Below are positions 1-10,829 of a stretch of 28,429 nucleotides of DNA, piece after piece. Position 1 is the stretch's first letter. Each line of letters begins with the position of its first letter. The notes under the pieces were generated by a model. It did not search any database, was not told the DNA's origin, and saw only the letters and a list, made by a program, of their open reading frames with translations. This DNA comes from Paramacrobiotus richtersi (Eukaryota > Tardigrada > Eutardigrada > Parachela > Macrobiotidae). The translations under genes were made by a program, and so were the position numbers. Location: contig JAQGAU010000418.1 in the NCBI GenBank assembly GCA_034698045.1, positions 1 to 28,429 on the forward strand. The letters are read 5' to 3'.

Positions 1-498
1 GAATGCAGGATCCAAAGCCGCTCGCTAGTCAGAGAACAGTTGCATTGTTTACACTGCACTTCCGGTAACATTGCGTTCGCCGGTATTTGAGCTGGACACC
101 TATCTTCTTTCTTTTCAATCTTTCCAGTATGTAGCATTTTTTGCTTTGTGAACTTGTCGTGCGTTGAACTTCTCCCGCACTTATATTATTTTTCGCATCA
201 GATAACAGGCGTACATATGCTATCCATATTATTATGTAATTGTCAACAGAGAAAACAGTACAAAATATATGAAGAGACCAAATACGGAAAAAATAACCAT
301 AAAATAACATATTGCTTACACTGTTTATAACAAGCAAATAACAAAGCTGGTCCACATACAATCTGACGTACTGCTTAGAGTAAGATAAAGTACACAAGAT
401 GCAAAGACGCCCGTATACAAAAAGAAAACCATCCAGTGGCATCCACAGTAATTTGATGACATGATCAACTTTGCAACATGAAGCAAACAAAATGGTAT

Positions 499-3400
499 CT
501 AAAAAATGTCTACAAAGACCAAGCTCCACACAACACTAACGCTGATCACCTCGCTCAAATGACGGCTAGCCAGGGACCCTGGTTCCTTAAGCATTTGCGG
601 GACGACGGGTTCGCGCGGGGACCTTGATCCTGATTTCTGGTCAGATCCCGCGTTGCCGGTCGCGTTAGGAACATCGGAGCTGTCCTCTTGCCGCTTTTTT
701 TGCAACGGCCGAATGTGAACCTCGACTCCTCTCGTTGTCTGGGTGCTTGGCGTTCCATCTGCGGAAGTTGTGTTGACGGGAGAAGTGACGGGTGTGGTGT
801 CGTTGGGCGTGCTCTCTGCAGAACTGGATTCAGTTATGTCCGAAGACGAGGCAGTCGTTGTTGGGATGTCACCTGCAACAGATATTAATTGGAACGATTA
901 ACTCAGATACGGTGTTGTAAAGCTGTAAAAGGGTAATTTTTCCCTTACATGAGCATTTCCCGACAGTTGCATTGTCCGTATTGCCATCTACCGAGTATTG
1001 AGTTTTCATGACGTCGTTCGCGATAATTAAAGCCGTATCGATGGAAGGAAACTGGTACGGTAACTCAGTAATCCCATTAGACGCAGTGCATGTGAAGGGC
1101 TGGAGCGTAGAGAAATTGCTCGCTGGACACATCAGGCGTGGCCCGGCAACGACACATCCGTAGGAATCGATTTCCTCAGCTGCAACGCACAATTAGTTAA
1201 CGGAAATTGTGGCATTTGAATGCGTTAAGGAAATGGTCAAGATCCAGCGAACAACTCACTGGAGATTTGCTTTTCATAAGGACGTTTTTTCGAGTGTGTT
1301 TTCTGAGAATTTACTTAAAAGTTCTAATAATATGTAAAATCAATGGAGCGTGGCCTTATAATTCGTATTCACTGCGGAAACTATGTCCAGTTAGATTGTG
1401 CATCTGACGTAAAAAACACATTCATACATTCAGCATGCGGTTTCTCACCTTTGAGAAGTCCCTTGCTCTTAGAGGACCACTGGAAGCATGGCGATGGAGT
1501 GCTCGCGGCAGGGCACGTAAGTGCCCACATGGTTTCTTTGTCGGTTACACTAGTTGATACTGAGGGTGTTTCCTGGCCGAAGCTTAGAGGCACTGTTAAC
1601 GGCAAATATTTTCTTATTACTGTATACATTGTACTACTTCTATATTCTAGGTATAATATAACACTACTTTTACTACAGGTCGCGGTAATTCTTGTGCAGT
1701 TTTGGAAACTCATCCCGTTACGAACAAGGTGCATGGAAATGTCAGTTTTGATTATTATTAGATATTTAACGTTCGTACACAGTTTGTAGTACATATCTTT
1801 ACTCTTTAGCGTATGCCAACGCGGCCACTGTCGTTATTTGATAAGCTTTTCTGCCTAATTGAATCAGTTTGTATATTTTTATAGATATCAGTTTACCGCT
1901 ATAACTCCATGGAAGCGATAAGGTTTGCCAGTTCGCTCGTCCTAGTCTAGTAATGCTGGTCGAAAGTGAAATAAATCTCGGTAAGTCTGTCTACTTTATT
2001 AGCGACCGCCTGGCTATGTACAACAAAACCATAGTCAACAATATCAGTTCAAATAATGAACTTTTCCCAGTTAACGTGCGACGGTACCGTGGCCAAAACT
2101 AACTGCACTTTACCCCGCAGAATCTTAATGTTCAAACGCTGAAACCAAAAAACCTGCCGAACGGCTGGGCGGGCTCTCCCCGGTCCTTAAGAACAGTTTT
2201 TTACCAATATTTTTTAGCAAAGAATCAGCGGCGTCGCACCATGTGCCGAGGCATTCGCACGCCAAAGGAGCGAAAAAACAACGGTCCAAAATAGTTCTGT
2301 ACTTATAATTCTTGCGCGCGAATGCTGGAAGGGAAAGATATTATGTTTGCAATCCTTTACTCGGTCCTCTGGCGTTAGATCCTTTGTAATGACCGTGATA
2401 CCTTTTCTTCATACCGTTCGATTTCAGTTTGCGTACGTACTTTATACCGAACTGCCGGAAACAGCACCCATGTACACATGTAATTATTTGGTTTATATTA
2501 GCATTCTACTTTAGCATGTGCATATCTGTACAATGTATTATTATGGTAGTTGTAATGACTTGTTTACCTCTGTCCTGAGCCATGCACGATACTGCGCCAT
2601 ATTTTAGCCATGAAGAAAGTACAGATACTTATACTTTAAAAGTCAAGGATTTCGTATCTACTTCTCAACAGAAAATACGTACCGGCTAATTTCGTCGAGA
2701 AGGTCCAGCTCTTCGCCAGTCCGCGGACAGACGAATGTGAATTTGAGCATTCGAATTCACCAGTGTCGCCTTCATCGAAAGTACTGATTGTCAAGCTACA
2801 GGATGGTTTACCCGTATGGGTCGGGTGATAATGTTCAAACGTCTTCCGGCGCTTGTCTCGCACATCAACGCCCCAGATGCATTTCTGGTCAAATGCCGCA
2901 CTGGTTCCCGATGCAACTGTCCCGTCGCACCGCAGCTGAATGCTACGATTTTGCTGGGCGTAAACGTCAATCTTCCCATCTTCAACGGCAAACGCGACCC
3001 AACCCTCCCCGAATGTCTTCGGTATCCGATCGCATGCGATACGGTTGGATTGGCCTGAAATTACAGACGATTAGTAAAGTCCTTATGGAACATTTTTTCA
3101 TTAACTCGCTATCTATAATTGTAAGGCTGGTGAGACCCTGTGACCTCATGTATCAAGTCAATCACATCCCGTATGAAAGTCAGATACAGATACGTATTTT
3201 GATGTACTTTCATTTTCAGATTTTTACTGGATGCAACAAAACTTAACAACTGATATCAACACACACTTTAAAAGCCACTAGAACCTCTTAGACTTGCAAA
3301 ACTTTTCGTATTGTTTGGTTCGCACAGGTATCAGTGAAGCCTGTTTTATTTAGAGATAGTTAAGCGCTTTATAAATTGCAACTTTGTTATCACAGTCAGT

Positions 3401-4294
3401 AAACGATTCGAGAGTGCTGCTGTTATCAGCATTGAAACGGCTGCAGAATTCCACACGCTTAAAATCCACCAATTTTCAAAAGACAAACTTTTATTTTAAT
3501 CGTTTAAGTGTACGCTAAATAAAACGTTGTACGTTGAAATTTAACGTACTTCACAGACTAGCAACACTAATAGTTAAAATGCCAGAACCTATAAACTTAA
3601 AGTTTGGTCGATATTCTTGAGCGCCATCACCATCGCCATGAGCCATCACTTTAAGCGCAAATTCTAAAAATTTACCGGAAAGAGAAAGCACTATTATTCT
3701 TCCGGCAAGCTTGCATGTCTTGCCGTTACAATCAAAATATCAGCTAGGTCAATCCTCGGGACAAAACTGCAGGCGTGCTGCTACTTTCGCCTTTTATTTT
3801 AATTATTTATCGTTCAATAACAGTTATAACACCTTACTTACTATCAGAGTTCAGAGGAATGTGGAAATGCATGGTTCGTAACTTTACCTAGTACGTCCAG
3901 GCATAAAATGTCGTTTTACATAATTTTATACGTATTAGCATCTATGTAAAGCAATCGTCACTTTATCGACAATATCTCTTTTTGGGATCTGCCACATATT
4001 TTACTGTAATTTTGTACCGTCAATGATTTAATTGTTATGTTTTATTGTGACAGAAGTAAAACCCGTAGTACGAAAATAAATGCTTTTGATAACTAACGCT
4101 TGATAAACTCTGTTCGTAAACTGCAGCCATTTACTACACATAAAGAAACAGATTAATTTTAAATTCATTGAATGCTTACTCAAATCGCTCAAGTCCGAAC
4201 ACAATGCGGAGCCGACCCAAATCAGGAGCATCACAACAACCATGGAGCGGGGAGCGTGGAAGTGCCGATGGGAGAGGGGGACACGGATCATCAT
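499..4294 (-). CDS. Secreted two-Ig-domain protein, probably GPI-anchored (5 exons, 411 aa)
   Basis: Exons, in order of transcription, are 4294-4180, 3054-2683, 1592-1449, 1179-949 and 872-499. All four introns are phase 1 and GT..AG, and the frame closes exactly. The N-terminus carries a signal peptide; the hydrophobic run MVVVMLLIWVGSALC starts at Met18, so Met1, Met2 or Met18 could be the start. Ig domain 1 has Cys81, Trp99 and the D-x-G-x-F-x-C motif ending at Cys141. Ig domain 2 has Cys189, Trp201 and Cys241. Extra cysteines (46, 97, 124, 198, 219, 228) suggest additional disulfides. A Ser/Thr/Pro-rich stalk follows at about 289-336, then a polar linker with a KKRQ site. The last 15 residues or so (ISVSVVWSLVFVDIF) are hydrophobic with no cytoplasmic tail, as in GPI-anchor signals. 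A cell-surface adhesion or recognition role is inferred; the family is not identified. A single-pass membrane anchor is the alternative. Confidence 0.8.
1593..2682 (-). other. Intron 2 of the Ig/GPI gene (1090 nt)
   Basis: The donor on the minus strand is gtacgt just below 2683 and the acceptor is ttaacag just above 1592. I see no coding signal or repeat inside. Short open frames here lack any recognisable domain. Confidence 0.65.
3055..4179 (-). other. Intron 1 of the Ig/GPI gene (1125 nt)
   Basis: The donor gtaagc follows the signal-peptide exon and the acceptor tttcag precedes the first Ig exon. The joined codon is AGC (Ser39). The interior is AT-rich with no coding signal seen. Confidence 0.65.
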
Positions 4295-5340
4295 CGTGGA
4301 GGATTAGTTGATAAGCAATGAACAAAGATGGATCTACAGATATAAACCAGATTTATGTTAGGCGTGAAAAGTTGTTTCCTTCCGTATAAACATACCAACA
4401 GAATAAGCAGGAGCAAACTGACGTTGTCGTGCTGATGAAATAACGGTTTCCTCGAGTTGGAAATTTGTGCACAAAAGGTTGGAAAGTCAAGCCTGAGCCG
4501 AGTGAAATTCTCTTTCATGCGTTCGATTTATGTTTACGAGCCAAACTTCTGGAATGTTTTCCCCTGCCGTAGCTGAAGGGAAATTTGCAGCACATTTTGG
4601 TGATTGGTGCCAAATATGGCGTGATGCAATACAGCTAGAGAGACTGCGCAGTTTGGTCACGTGTCGCATCTATCTCCTTGCAGCCTGTGTCCCGTCGGGT
4701 GCTGGATTGCGGGCATCGCTGCCCAACCCTGCTGTGCATGCTGTATGTAATCCGGGCAACACTGGATATCCGGCTCGTTGGAAACAACTTAATTCAGCTG
4801 CTGTTCCATCGAGTTGTTTACGAAGTTTGCGCGGTTTGTTTGGCGTACCCGCCGTACCGTGTGCAACTGTGCTAGAGTGTGCTTCGATCATGATGCTCTT
4901 TCGAACATAAGTTGGTGCATCATGCATGCAACTTCTGGGACCGGAAGATGTCGAACGAATGCTTCGCAATGTGCATATGCATGAACTATGACGAAATGTT
5001 TTTTTTTGAATATTACACTTACTTTCAGGAGAAATAGTACAACAAGATACGTAAGCAGTAGTTAGACTGTTCTCCAGTCATTATACCAGGGTTTTATTTT
5101 GTTAGGAAGTTGATAATTTTTTAAAAAGCGTCTTACACTGCGGCTCGCAAACTTGAGGAGAAAAAGCCGTTTAAACTGAAACGAACGATAATTCTGCAAT
5201 GTACATAAATTAAAAGCACCCTTAATTACGCATACGCCAGTCAGCAACCTGCAATACGGCTAACCCGCTGCAACTGGTTGCTTCCGCTTGGCAAGAAATG
5301 ACCTACGAACAGGTAATTGATGACGTAACGGTTTCACTGT
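4295..5340. other. Intergenic region, probably holding the promoter of the Ig/GPI gene
   Basis: This is a stretch of about 1 kb between the minus-strand Ig/GPI gene and the plus-strand broken family copy. The part at 4550-4900 is GC-richer, and open frames overlap there on both strands, but none has a recognisable domain or good splice context. It may be promoter or 5'-UTR sequence. No specific regulatory site could be assigned. Confidence 0.4.
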
Positions 5341-5349
5341 GACAAGAAT

Positions 5350-6270
5350 AGTTGTTATCGCTTGCTCAGATAATCCATGGATTTTGGTTGAAAGACATGT
5401 TCCCCTACAAACAGCCGGCGGCTAGTTATCCATGCTTCCCAGCGTAAGCTGCCCGCTTTCCCGAACGCGTTTATTTTCGTGAAAGTTCCGGAAATACAAC
5501 GAACTTGCACAGTATTTAGATGATATGCCTGGAAACCTTGCCTCTGATGACCCGAGGGAACACTGGCATCGCCAAACACATTCGCGAAAGGTGGCACAGC
5601 AAAACCTAAAGAATAATATGGAACCGGGAAATCATGTTTTATCCAGTTCAGGCTTCTGGGACAAATGACTTCCAGTTCTAAGTTTGCCGCCTTACCACTG
5701 ACCACACGTAGCTGTCAACTGCAAATGCTGCGCCGCTCCGACCGGTTACTACATCGTTTACATATCCCGCACTACACGCACGATCAGTATTCCGCGGACT
5801 ACGACCTCATCCTTTTGTGGTTTTCTGTGATAAGGATTACGTGGTGAGCGAAATGAGCAGGAAGCCAACAATCCTTCCACGGCCGATATTTATTTGGATT
5901 GGATTCAGTGCTGTCGAGTGGGATTCGGCCGCGGCCGGCTACCCTATTGGGGAACTGGCACACGCACTGCATGATTACTGTACGCGATCGATGAAATGGC
6001 ACGAAAATTTGCCCTACCGCATTCAACACCCCAGCGGGACTGGCACTGTGATGAGTGCGTATAGGTAGAGTAGGAATATTCGGCGCGCATGTTACCGAAT
6101 ACACTACTCTGCGTGCCATTTCAGCGATCGCGTACAGTACGGATCCGCTGCGTCCGCTGGATACAACACAAACGCAGCTCATTGGTTATTGCAATCTTTG
6201 AAGAATTCGACTAGTTTTAGACCATCAGTCGATGAGGGAGAGTCGTCGTGGACTCGTGGAAGTTGTGTCG
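5350..6270 (+). pseudogene. 5'-truncated, broken copy 1 of the dermatopontin-like family
   Basis: This is a degraded copy of the gene at 8344-10829, alignable over exons 5, 6 and 7 and also over the introns between them (for example the shared gtaagctgcccgc start of intron 5). Exon 5 (5370-5443, 74 nt, as in the parent) is still open, but the conserved FWC cysteine has become Leu. Exon 6 (5520-5590) has lost 12 nt, including a conserved Cys. Exon 7 starts at 5652 and meets a stop at 5666-5668 because of one extra A; more indels follow. A 160-bp transposon sits in exon 7 at 5978-6137. Exons 1-3, with the signal peptide, were not found upstream; exon 4 may survive as a weak relic near 5300. Flanking homology to the parent's 3' region continues to about 6765. 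Almost certainly non-functional. Confidence 0.85.
5978..6137. mobile_element. 160-bp MITE with TA target duplication, inserted in the pseudogene
   Basis: The element begins CTGTACGCGATCG and ends with the inverse. Terminal inverted repeats of 26 bp (5978-6003 and 6112-6137) differ at one position. It is flanked by TA on both sides (5976-5977 and 6138-6139). The paralogous gene shows the empty site gatTAcggatcc at 10700-10713, so both ends are fixed exactly. There is no coding capacity. A TA duplication is typical of non-autonomous Tc1/mariner-type DNA transposons; the source family is unknown. Confidence 0.88.
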
Positions 6271-6765
6271 TCTTTTCGTCTGCCTGCAGTACTAGGTTGA
6301 TTGGTTGTAAAACTTGTAATATATAACTTACAATTATTGTTAGTACTCGATCAAATTATAAAAGTTTCCTGTAAGGTTTCCATTCAGCTGTACTGATGGG
6401 TACAACTGTACAATAGTTTTACAGAATATTGGTGGATACACCAGGTGTCACAGGCGCATCCGCTCCGTCGGTGTGCATGCCTGGGAATAATTAACTGGCG
6501 CGTAAACTTGCGTAACTGCTACGGTACTACAGTAACTGCGACGAAGTAGCTACAGTACTTTGTGTAATGATACGGCTTATCCATAAGCCTATGCTAATTG
6601 TCGACGATTTACTGTTACGATTTATTTTATCAAACTGCTCTTTATGCGATAAGAACTGCAATCAGCGATTTGAATTTGAAGTTTTCGGCTCGATTTTCAT
6701 TGCTGCACGTTGCTTCAGTATCAGATTAGCTGCTGCCTGTAGCGTTTTATGGCAGAAAATTGTAT
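6271..6765 (+). repeat. 3' flank of copy 1, duplicated with the gene
   Basis: Short matching blocks run in the same order as downstream of the intact copy at 10830-11255. Examples are taactggcgc, acttgcgtaa, ttatccataag and the final tggcagaaa. They show that the duplication carried at least about 450 bp of 3' flank. There is no coding content. Confidence 0.65.
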
Positions 6766-7524
6766 AAATGACATTTTCGTGTTTTTAGATTCGCGGACCA
6801 TTAATTTTAAGCTTGTTTTGCATTGCATATACCATGTGTCCATCGTTTCGAGTTTTATTCGTTTAATAGTTCCGCTGTACATGGGAAATGACCTGTTTGG
6901 CTAAACAGAGGATAGTCATAAGTTCATAACAGATGAAAACAAAATTACAGCAATCATTGTTTTACGACTGTCTCCAGAAACTGAAACCTCGTAACAAGAA
7001 CATATTCAGGTCGTAACGAGATCAGTTTAAAGGCCGAATCCGTAAAGGGTATCGAACTGAAACGGGCTATCGCCGTGGCTGTTTTGGGAACGGCTTCTCC
7101 ATCGGCCAACATGGACGAAGTTTGCTTTGTAATTCGATCAGGCCAGGCCGCGAATATGTAGTGGTATTAATGTTTTGTTTGATGTAATGTATCAGAAGTG
7201 TCAGTTGCAACAGACTTTATATAATAGTCTGTTCTTGTTGCACAAAGTTAATGTTGGTAAACTTATGCAACATATAAAGCGGTATACAGTACTTGGTATA
7301 ATTTAACCGTAACTCGTACTGCGAAGTGTGCTGTGGTAGAGCTGGTCATGATGTTTAAGCAATTTTGAAAGATATGAAATTATGAAACAGACTCCGAGCG
7401 TTCCTGCCCTTCCATCTGAATTCGACGTTAGTTTGCCAATAAAGCTACGAGCACAACATCTGTTGACGAGCTTAAAATTAAATTTCATTATTTACCAGAT
7501 CTTCGAGTTCTAACTTTATTTATA
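6766..7524. other. Intergenic, nothing recognised
   Basis: AT-rich spacer with only short open frames that lack domains. The slightly GC-richer patch at 7030-7160 gave no recognisable protein. Confidence 0.4.
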
Positions 7525-7717
7525 CTTCGACATTTTTCTTATTTCTGCCACTTCGACTATACGCACTCATAGTTCTACCACCCTGCTTAGCTGGTGAGTC
7601 ATCGCGCTCAGCGTATACACTGCGCCTACAACGCTCGCTCAGGTAACACTTGCAGCGGGGTGGTAGAAATAGTGATGACGTACACTCGTTGTGGCAGAAA
7701 TAAGAAAAATGTCGAAG
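7525..7717. mobile_element. 193-bp MITE with perfect 27-bp terminal inverted repeats
   Basis: Left terminus 7525-7551 and right terminus 7691-7717 are exact reverse complements over 27 bp (outer end CTTCGACATTTTTC). Weaker complementarity continues inward to about 65 nt per arm, for example ctaccaccctgc against gcggggtggtag. Both sides are flanked by TA (7523-7524 and 7718-7719). There is no transposase frame. It differs in sequence from the element at 5978-6137 but has the same architecture, consistent with a TA-targeting, Tc1/mariner-like non-autonomous element. Confidence 0.85.
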
Positions 7718-7719
7718 TA

Positions 7720-8343
7720 CGTACCTTTCGATTAATTAATCGAATGTGTTATGAGCCTAAATGTGGGCTTTTAGTTCAATATACATACAGAGAAATGAAT
7801 TTCATGTTACTCCGCATCGTACAACAGATCACGGCTTGTAAACGCGTACCTTTGGCAATAAAAAACCTAGCGATTGTTCTTTCGAATCTCTGTGGTTGAC
7901 GGGCCAGCGGTCGTAATTTACTTTTCAACTATTGAATTCTTTCTCCGGCATCTTTAAGCAATTGAGAAAGAGCGGCAGATTAGACTGCAGCAAATAAACC
8001 ATAAATCAGTGCTTTTCGGTACAAATGAATGCAATCACAATGAAGATATTTCGCTGAGTAATAAGTAAGACAATTTTGAATCAAGAGACGCCTAAGGGAT
8101 CAGCGCTATATCGTCAACTGCTTCCGTATTGCGATCTTCTCCGCATTGCCGTTTACAACCGTTTTGAAGCGAGTAGCTGGCGGAATGTCTGTCGAAGAGC
8201 ATGTTGACCATATTGACAAGTTGTTAGTTATTTTCTTTTATCGCAGACGATAGCATACTGTGACATAAATGAACTGTAAATCGGTTATGTGGATTATGAC
8301 GTAGGATTATGTATTTTTGGGGATTATTCTGGTTTATTGACCA
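7720..8343. other. Upstream region of dermatopontin-like copy 2
   Basis: Spacer between the MITE and the start codon at 8344. It probably contains the promoter and 5' UTR. No core motif could be assigned with confidence. Confidence 0.35.
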
Positions 8344-10829
8344 ATGGCGTCGCCGTTTCCAGCAGAGAGGCTTCCGTCATTGTTATCCGAACTTTTAGGA
8401 TTTATTCTGATTTTATTTATTCCTTTTGCGCTTTGTACAAATAGGTATTATGGATCTTATTTATTTTACGGAAGCGTAAGTTATGCAGACTAAGTATCGG
8501 TTGTGTTTTGTTCTTTTATTTTATTCGATGATATACTGTTATATATTTCTTGTGAACGTATTTCTCGATTCTCTTTGAATTGCGAAATTTCTAGCGTTAG
8601 CTGATTTTTGATATATATTAAACAATTACTGAAATAATTCGATAATGCTACAATGTAAACAAATAAAATGCATTACGATTCACGACGACTTTACGTCAAC
8701 GTCAGTCAGCAACTTGTTGACCAAGATATTGATCTTGCTATGTAATTTGGTTCTGCATATAAACGGCTGTCATTCATTGCTGACGGATGTAAAAACAGTT
8801 GATTCCTAGTCTATATATATTTAACCAATTAATTTTCGTAGCTACTGCATGCTTGCACGTTTAACTCTGCATTTTATGGACCATTTTGCAATCGTTTTCA
8901 ATTATCAGTTTAAGTGATAAGTTGAATTGCGCATCACATAAAGTGGAAAAAGTAAATAAATTTTTGCCAAGTTTGCTGATTAGTTTGTGCAAACGTTTTT
9001 TTCGGGTTTTGCGATGAGTTGGTTTTAACATGATAACTGGCAGGTAATTAACCCATAGGGTAACGGTCTGGTGAATATTACGCTACACAATCGTCTATAT
9101 AAACCGATTAACGTCATATCTAACTGTAAAAACTTGATTTAGTGTATTGTCGGTGCATATTGTGAGTGCACTCGTCTGTATAAAGATGTAGCCGTGCGTG
9201 CAATCGTTGCACGTTATTGTGTGCCATAGTCGCTAAAGTAACAAAAAATTAATGTATGTATGAAGCCGATATAAAACTTTCTTTTTTATACAGAACTTGC
9301 CAATAAGTCTGCCAAAGTTTCTTATCATTTTGAATACTAACGAAACGTGTAGTCTGTAATATAAATCAACAAGAGTTTGCGGTACTTACGATAAAAGTGC
9401 TCGGTTTAGCAGTTTTTGACAGGAGCTTGAGCAGCACTTTGGTATCGATTCTTATACATAGAACGCGACGTATTTTCTTGTTACAATAACATTTTTTTCA
9501 GGGGGATGACATCATAGAAACAGTACATATGCACGGCGGTCCAACATCTCCCATACACAAATGGAATATTGAATGTTTAGACGGTATGTAATTGGTATTT
9601 TTGTCCGTATCAAAGCATCAATAATGCACAGGTATTATGGATCGTATTTATTTTACGGAAGCGTAAGTTACGCAGGCTAAGTATCGGTTGTGTTTTGTTT
9701 CTTTTATCTTATTCAATTACGTGCTGTTATATATTTCCTGTAAACAGGTGTCTCGATTCTCTTTGAATTTCGAAATTTCGAGTGTTAGCGTGATTTCTGA
9801 TATATATTAAACAATTACTGAATGAATCGTAACATCCGTAATATCAACATAAGGCAATATCTCCACAAATGCCTAGCTGTTAATGGTTGCCAAATGTGAT
9901 TCTTGTGACGTAGGTGAGGCCATAGTTGGAGTGCGGTAAGAGTGCAACTTTATTTATTGAATATCGAATTTTTTTCCATAATCACTTGTTACGATGTTTT
10001 AGTGACAATGCGGACGACTTTCAGGTAAGCTGCTTCGGTACTGTTTCCTTCTGATTAAAACAGGTTGTTATCGTTTGCTCAGAGAATCCAAGGATTTTGG
10101 TGCAAGTACATGTTCCCCTACAAACCGCCGTCATCGGAGTATCCATATTATGCATCGTAAGCTGCCCGCTTTCTCGCACGCGTTGATTGTTTTGACAGTT
10201 TCGGAAGTTGCAATACGGTTATACAGAATTGATATTTAGGTGCTATGCCCGAAACTTTACCTCCCATGATTTCTGTTATGACCCCAGGGATGCTCTGACG
10301 TCACCCAATACATTCATGACAGGTGGGACTTCATCAACTGGAAAGCAACATGAAACGGGCAAATCACTTGTTGGCTTTTTTAGGTTTTTGGGACAATGAC
10401 TTCCAGATTCAAGTGTGGCGCATTACCACCGACTATGTGCAGTTGTTCAAATGCTGCGCCGCTTCGTCCGGTTATTACATCGACTATATGTCCTGCTACT
10501 ACAAGATGACGCACGATCAGTATTACGAATATTACGACCACGCGATTTTTCTGGTGTTCTGTGATACGGGGTACGTGGTGACCGGAATGGGTAAAAAGCA
10601 CAATCCGTATACAACAGATATCCATTTGGACTGGATTCAGTGTTGTCGAGTGGGCTTCGGAGTCGGTCGGCCGCCCATCGGGGAACTGGCACACGGACTA
10701 CATGATTACGGATCCGCTTCGTCCAGCGGATATAATACAAACGCCACTTATCGGTCACTGCAATCTGTGAAGAACTCGGTTAGTTTTAAACCATCAGTGG
10801 GTGATTTAGAATCGTCGGGGAAGTTGTGA
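8344..10829 (+). CDS. Secreted Cys-rich dermatopontin-like protein, copy 2 (7 exons, 286 aa)
   Basis: Exons are 8344-8475, 9502-9583, 9914-9935, 10003-10024, 10083-10156, 10240-10322 and 10384-10829. All junctions are GT..AG and the frame closes. Exon 1 encodes 44 aa starting MASPFPAERL, with a hydrophobic signal core (GFILILFIPFALC) and then TNRYYGSYLF. Two 22-nt micro-exons (3 and 4) encode GEAIVGV and DNADDFQ. Three repeats share a G/VGI-type strand followed about 20 residues later by W/F-x-x-C(C): ECLDGEAIVGV...GFWC, FMTGFWDND...QLFKCC and CDTGYVVTGM...DWIQCC. This resembles dermatopontin-type extracellular matrix proteins; the assignment is a pattern match, not a database result. Copy 3 lies directly downstream. 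A possible poly(A) signal is at 10936. Confidence 0.82.
8443..8641 (+). repeat. Unit A of a 200-bp direct repeat: end of exon 1 plus start of intron 1
   Basis: Covers the last 31 nt of exon 1 and about 165 nt of intron 1. It matches 9630-9829 nearly base for base, including the donor gtaagtta and the shared run ctaagtatcggttgtg. Confidence 0.85.
8476..9501 (+). other. Intron 1 of copy 2 (1026 nt)
   Basis: Donor gtaagt, acceptor tttttttcag. It is AT-rich and contains a small perfect hairpin, CGTGCAA-tcg-TTGCACG, near 9195-9211. There is no coding signal. Confidence 0.6.
9630..9829 (+). repeat. Unit B of the 200-bp direct repeat, carrying a stray copy of the exon 1 tail
   Basis: Lies inside intron 2 of copy 2. 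It contains a second version of the 31-nt exon tail (9632-9662, encoding YYGSYLFYGS) with an AG in front and gtaagtta behind. No signal-peptide sequence precedes it. Inclusion after exon 2 would break the frame, because exon 2 ends in phase 1 and this segment needs phase 2. It is most likely a relic of local duplication rather than a used exon. Confidence 0.8.

Noticed and set aside
29-498. A 166-codon minus-strand open frame directly downstream of the Ig/GPI gene.
   Set aside because: Rich in Tyr, Leu, Ile and Cys from AT-rich DNA, no recognisable domain, and it overlaps the end of the Ig/GPI coding sequence; more likely 3' UTR.
4530-4969. Overlapping open frames on both strands in a GC-richer patch.
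   Set aside because: No domain, no signal peptide, no supporting splice sites; composition alone explains the lack of stops.
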